From: Mycobacterium yunnanensis
Lineage (GTDB): Bacteria; Actinomycetota; Actinomycetes; Mycobacteriales; Mycobacteriaceae
Assembly: GCF_025823185.1 (NCBI RefSeq)
Contig: NZ_JACKVK010000013.1
Location: 411,151-475,150, forward strand
Reading direction: 5' to 3'
DNA length: 64,000 nt
The notes beneath the pieces are model-generated. The model saw only the letters and a program-made list of their open reading frames with translations. It did not search any database and was not told the origin of the DNA. The position numbers and the translations under genes were made by a program. Every line of letters begins with the position of its first letter. Within the stretch, counting starts at the first letter, position 1. Positions 60,726-64,000 of this stretch are shown here, in pieces.

Positions 60726-61765
60726 CGGCGCGGCCTCCCCGTACCCGAGCGGCGCTCGGCCCGGTTCAGCGCGGGCGCCTCGGACCTGGCGTAGGCGTCG
60801 ACGATCTCGGAGACCAATCGGTGCCGCACCACGTCGGCGCTGGTGAGCTCGGAGAAGTGGATGTCGTCGATGCGGTCGAGGATTTCCATCGCGGCGCTCA
60901 GACCCGACTTGGCGCCGTGCAGGTCGACCTGGGTGGAGTCACCGGTGACGACGATCTTCGAGCCGAAGCCCAGGCGGGTGAGGAACATCTTCATCTGCTC
61001 GGGCGTGGTGTTCTGTGCCTCGTCGAGGATGATGAACGCGTCGTTGAGCGACCGGCCGCGCATGTAGGCCAGCGGCGCCACCTCGATGACGCCGGCGCTC
61101 ATCAGCTTCGGGATCAGCTCCGCGTCCATCATGTCGTGCAGCGCGTCGTACAGCGGCCGCAGGTAGGGGTCGATCTTCTCGCTCAGCGTGCCAGGCAGAA
61201 AGCCAAGGCGCTCACCGGCTTCCACCGCGGGCCGGGTCAGGATGATGCGGGACACCTGTTTGGTCTGAAGGGCGTTGACCGCCTTGGCCATCGCCAGGTA
61301 CGTCTTGCCGGTGCCCGCGGGACCGATGCCGAACACGATGGTGTGGGCGTCGATCGCGTCGACGTAGCGCTTTTGGTTGAGCGTCTTGGGCCGGATCGTC
61401 TTGCCCCGCCGCGACAAGATGTCCAGCGTCAGGACGTCGGCGGGTGACTCGTTGCCGGTACCGGTGACCATTCCGACGCTCGTCCGGACGGCGTCGGGGG
61501 TGAGAGTCTGCCCGCGCGACACCACGGCGATCAGCTCGGTCATCACGCGTTCGGCGACCGCCACGTCGGCGGATTCGCCGGACAGCGTCACGGCATTGCC
61601 GCGCACGTGGACGTCGGCGGTCAGCAGGGCTTCCAGGGCGCGCAGGTTCTCGTCGGCCGAACCCAGCAGACCCACCATCAGGTCGGGCGGAACACTTATG
61701 TTGCTACGCACGGTGCTGTCCGAGGCGGTGCTGTGGGGAGCGGCGGTCGTCTCGCGGGGCGTCAC
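60722..61765 (-). CDS. phoH: PhoH-like ATPase
   Basis: A 347-residue PhoH family NTPase, probably an RNA-linked ATPase or helicase-like protein. Walker A is FGIGPAGTGKTYLAMAKAV and Walker B is DAFIILDEAQNTTPEQMKMF; sensor residues are in KIVVTGDSTQVDL. The N-terminal 110 residues resemble a KH-like domain. GTG 61765 is used as start. It is followed by ybeY, the CorC-like gene and era with 4-nt overlaps, an arrangement conserved in many bacteria. A terminator of the gene upstream lies 100 bp before it. Confidence 0.94.
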   Translation of the reverse strand: MTPRETTAAPHSTASDSTVRSNISVPPDLMVGLLGSADENLRALEALLTADVHVRGNAVTLSGESADVAVAERVMTELIAVVSRGQTLTPDAVRTSVGMVTGTGNESPADVLTLDILSRRGKTIRPKTLNQKRYVDAIDAHTIVFGIGPAGTGKTYLAMAKAVNALQTKQVSRIILTRPAVEAGERLGFLPGTLSEKIDPYLRPLYDALHDMMDAELIPKLMSAGVIEVAPLAYMRGRSLNDAFIILDEAQNTTPEQMKMFLTRLGFGSKIVVTGDSTQVDLHGAKSGLSAAMEILDRIDDIHFSELTSADVVRHRLVSEIVDAYARSEAPALNRAERRSGTGRPRR

Positions 61766-61864
61766 GTGGTGTTCAGTGCCTGCTTTCCGTGCTCAGATAT
61801 GTGCTGCTACTGCCGACAGCTTACCGCTGGTCACCACGCCACCTCAAAGGACGAGTCGACCCAA

Positions 61865-61901
61865 CGAAGAAGGGGCACCCGTGCTGGGTGCCCCTTCGTC
61901 G
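61865..61901 (-). terminator. Hairpin terminator after the small secreted-protein gene
   Basis: AAGGGGCACCC and GGGTGCCCCTT form an 11-bp perfect stem around a 5-nt loop, extended to 16 bp with one mismatch. It lies 12 nt after the stop of the secreted-protein gene and 100 bp upstream of phoH. It is nearly symmetric and could work on either strand. Confidence 0.75.
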
Positions 61902-61912
61902 AGTGGTGCGTG

Positions 61913-62140
61913 TCAGCGGCTCTGCTGCACGGTGTTGTCGGCGTGGGCGATGTTGACGGCCGGGAGTACCGACTTGACCTTGCGGTCGTGGTCGACACCG
62001 GCGGAGTAGCCGGGCATTTCCAGCACCGGCAGCGTTTCGGCGGATGCGGTCGCTTGCATCGGAGCGGCGACCCCAAGAATGCCCGCAGCAAAGCCGCTGG
62101 CAACGAGGGTGGCAAGTCCGATCTTCTTCGTGTTCTTCAT
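61913..62140 (-). CDS. Small secreted protein, 75 aa
   Basis: A very short exported protein: MKNTKKIGLATLVASGFAAG begins a signal peptide that ends near ATASAE. The mature peptide is about 40 residues (LPVLEMPGYSAGVDHDRKVK onward) without cysteines. I do not recognise a family. ATG 62140 is preceded by AAAGAAGAA; a longer frame to 62215 lacks a signal. A strong terminator follows directly. It lies between rsmE and phoH, where M. tuberculosis has other small genes. Confidence 0.7.
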   Translation of the reverse strand: MKNTKKIGLATLVASGFAAGILGVAAPMQATASAETLPVLEMPGYSAGVDHDRKVKSVLPAVNIAHADNTVQQSR

Positions 62141-62272
62141 TTCTTCTTTCGTGCCCTCTGTGGTGAAGTCGACCGGCGGTGGAGCCATCCGACCGGTCTG
62201 CTTGCACGAACGCACTGATCAGACGATTAATTCCGGTAGAGAAGAAACCTGGACGTTTCGCGGCGATGACGA

Positions 62273-63022
62273 TCACATCAACCAGCGCGACGTCAGGACG
62301 CCGAGTGCGCCAAGCGTCACTGCGGCCGCCGATGTGGTCCGCAGCACACTGGGACCGAGCCGCACGGCGGTCGCCCCGGCGTCGGTCAACACACGCAGCT
62401 CGTCCTCGCCGATGCCGCCTTCGGGGCCGATCAGCAACATCAGCGAGCGGGCCTCGGCGACGCCGGCTGCCGCCAGCGGGACGGTCGCGGACTCGTGCAG
62501 CACCAGCACCGTCGTCCCGTCGACGACCGATCGCACGTGCGCGGCCAGCTCCTTGGTCGACATCAGCGTGGTGACCGGCGGGACGTGCGGTCGGCGGGAC
62601 TGCCGGGCGGCTGACCGGGCCACCGCCTGCCAGCGCCGCAGTCCCTTCTCGACCTTGGCCGCTCCGTCCCACCGGGCCACGCAGCGATCCGACTGCCACG
62701 CGATGAACGCGTCGGCGCCCGCCTCGGTGGCCAGTTCCACCGCCAACTCCGAGCGGTCCGACTTCGGCAGAGCCTGCACGACCGTGACGTCGGGGGCGGA
62801 CGGCGCGACGACGCGCCTGCTCAGCACGCGGGCGGTCAGTGAGCCCTTGGCGACGGCGTCGACGACGACGTGGGCGACCGTGCCCGTCCCGTCGCCGAGG
62901 TCGAGTTCCTCACCGACACGGAGGCGGCGCACGGAGGCGGCGTGAAAGCCCTCGTCACCGTCCACGGCGACGAGAGCGCCGACCTCGGGGACCGCGTCGA
63001 CGTAGAACAGTGCGCGACTCAC
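62273..63022 (-). CDS. rsmE: 16S rRNA (uracil-1498-N3)-methyltransferase
   Basis: A 249-residue SPOUT-class methyltransferase that methylates U1498 of 16S rRNA. The N-terminal PUA-like domain has DGDEGFHAASVRRLRVGEEL. The knotted SAM site has LMLLIGPEGGIGEDELRVL and VRLGPSVLRTTSAAAVTLG. GTG 63022 starts 15 nt after the dnaJ2 stop, so the two are one operon, as I recall for Rv2372c-Rv2373c. Confidence 0.95.
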   Translation of the reverse strand: MSRALFYVDAVPEVGALVAVDGDEGFHAASVRRLRVGEELDLGDGTGTVAHVVVDAVAKGSLTARVLSRRVVAPSAPDVTVVQALPKSDRSELAVELATEAGADAFIAWQSDRCVARWDGAAKVEKGLRRWQAVARSAARQSRRPHVPPVTTLMSTKELAAHVRSVVDGTTVLVLHESATVPLAAAGVAEARSLMLLIGPEGGIGEDELRVLTDAGATAVRLGPSVLRTTSAAAVTLGALGVLTSRWLM

Positions 63023-63037
63023 GGCGGCCCGGCCTGG

Positions 63038-64000
63038 CTAGCGGCCGGTGAACGTCTCGCGCAGCCGGCTGAACAAACCTCCGCCGCCGGGTGCGGCCTG
63101 CGTCGACTTGACCTCCGCCACGTCGCGGACGCGGTGCTCCTTGAGCTTGCCCAGAAGCTCGGTGTCCTGGTGATCGAGCCGCGTGGGAACGACGACCTCG
63201 ATGTGGGCGTGCAAATTGCCCCGCACGCCGGACCGCACGTTGGGCATCCCGTGGCCACGCAGGGTCGTGACCGAGCCCGGCTGCGTTCCTGGGGCGACGA
63301 CGATGTCGGTGTCACCGTCGAGGATCGCGTCGACCGAGACCGTGGTGCCCAGCGCCGCGTCCACCATCGGCACGGACACCGTGAAGTGCAGATCGTCGCC
63401 GTCACGAACGAAGACGTCGTGCGGGGTCTCGTGCACCTCGACGTGGAGATCACCCGCGGGGCCGCCGCCGGGGCCGACCTCGCCCTGGGCCGCCAGCCGC
63501 ACCCGCATGCCGTCACCGACGCCGGGCGGGATCTTGACGCTGATGTCGCGGCGCGCGCGCACCCGCCCGTCACCGCCACAACGGTGACACGGGTCCGGGA
63601 TGACCTCGCCGACGCCCGCGCACACCGGGCAGGGGCGCGAGGTCATGACTTGACCGAGCAGGGAACGCTGGACGGACTGCACCTCACCCTGGCCACCGCA
63701 GGTGTCGCAGGTGACGGGCTTGGAGTCGCCGTGGGTGCCCTTGCCCTGGCACAGGTCGCACAGGATCGCGGTGTCCACGGTGACGTGCTTGGTGACGCCC
63801 GTCGCGCACTCGGCCAGATCGAGTCGCATCCGCAGCAGGGAGTCCGCCCCAGGACGCACCCGGCCGACCGGACCGCGACCCCCGCCGCCGCCACCACCGA
63901 AGAACGCCTCGAAGACGTCACCGAGGCCACCGAAGTTGGCCCCGCCGAAGCCGTTTCCGAATCCACCCGCCCCGGCGCTCTCCATCGGGTCCCCGCCGAG
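63038..64000 (-). CDS. dnaJ2: Chaperone protein DnaJ2 (N-terminus outside window)
   Basis: The C-terminal 320 residues of a DnaJ co-chaperone; the J domain lies beyond the window edge. A Gly/Phe-rich linker is visible (GGFGNGFGGANFGGLGDVFE). Four CxxCxGxG-type zinc repeats follow: CDLCQGKG, CDTCGGQG, CPVCAGVG and CHRCGGDG. The peptide-binding C-terminal domains include RRDISVKIPPGVGDGMRVRL. This group acts with DnaK. The frame is open to base 64000. Confidence 0.95.
   Translation of the reverse strand, partial: LGGDPMESAGAGGFGNGFGGANFGGLGDVFEAFFGGGGGGGRGPVGRVRPGADSLLRMRLDLAECATGVTKHVTVDTAILCDLCQGKGTHGDSKPVTCDTCGGQGEVQSVQRSLLGQVMTSRPCPVCAGVGEVIPDPCHRCGGDGRVRARRDISVKIPPGVGDGMRVRLAAQGEVGPGGGPAGDLHVEVHETPHDVFVRDGDDLHFTVSVPMVDAALGTTVSVDAILDGDTDIVVAPGTQPGSVTTLRGHGMPNVRSGVRGNLHAHIEVVVPTRLDHQDTELLGKLKEHRVRDVAEVKSTQAAPGGGGLFSRLRETFTGR

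Noticed and set aside
1..64000. CRISPR arrays or insertion sequences
   Set aside because: No regularly spaced repeats and no transposase-like frame were seen; the only recombinase trace is the integrase relic.

Overview
The window is high-GC actinobacterial DNA that reads as a chromosomal segment of an environmental, fast-growing Mycobacterium (Mycolicibacterium). The main reason is gene order. TldE/TldD, uspABC, a Rv2325c/Rv2326c-type ECF transporter, dnaG, dgt, a TPM-domain protein, glyS, smtB, zur, uppS, recO, an amidase, era, a CorC-like protein, ybeY, phoH, rsmE and dnaJ2 occur in the order I remember for Rv2314c to Rv2373c of M. tuberculosis. Between these conserved blocks lie accessory genes. 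These assignments come from reading motifs and from memory of gene order; no database was searched.

Region by region. 1-6.5 kb: the end of a zinc alcohol dehydrogenase, a translationally coupled GT4 glycosyltransferase and glycogen-debranching-type enzyme, and a PucR-type regulator. 6.5-12 kb: DJ-1/PfpI protein, membrane proteins including a FetB-like permease, a PPOX-fold protein, an ECF sigma factor overlapping an Ogt-type alkyltransferase, and a DinB-like protein. 12-15 kb: a TetR/fumarylacetoacetase-like pair divergent from an alpha/beta hydrolase, with two matching palindromes between them. 15.27-18.65 kb: a 3.3-kb islet inserted at the 3' end of a tRNA-Met gene and bounded by a 46-bp direct repeat. 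It carries an AAA ATPase/TOPRIM-like pair, an integrase relic and a small secreted protein. 18.7-35 kb: methyltransferase, TldE/TldD, the UspABC sugar importer, an HNH gene broken by a 118-bp tandem duplication, an ECF transporter, a MarR/MFS pair with a palindromic operator, a VIT-family transporter and an acyl-CoA oxidase. 35-41.2 kb: tRNA-Asn, small proteins, dgt-dnaG and the TPM-domain protein. 41.3-50.9 kb: an accessory island between two gene relics. 50.9-64 kb: conserved housekeeping operons with many 4-nt ATGA/GTGA overlaps.

The strongest candidate for an undescribed system is the four-gene operon at 41.8-50.6 kb: an alpha/beta hydrolase, a caspase-like protease, a beta-rich protein of unknown function, and a 1,700-residue protein joining a Lon-like Ser/Lys protease domain, a P-loop NTPase and a long helical repeat region. 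The genes overlap by 1, 8 and about 11 nt and are followed by a strong hairpin. The layout resembles NTPase-plus-protease conflict (anti-phage or cell-suicide) systems. The second candidate is the AAA ATPase plus TOPRIM-like pair in the tRNA-Met islet, which looks like a split OLD/PARIS-type defence module.
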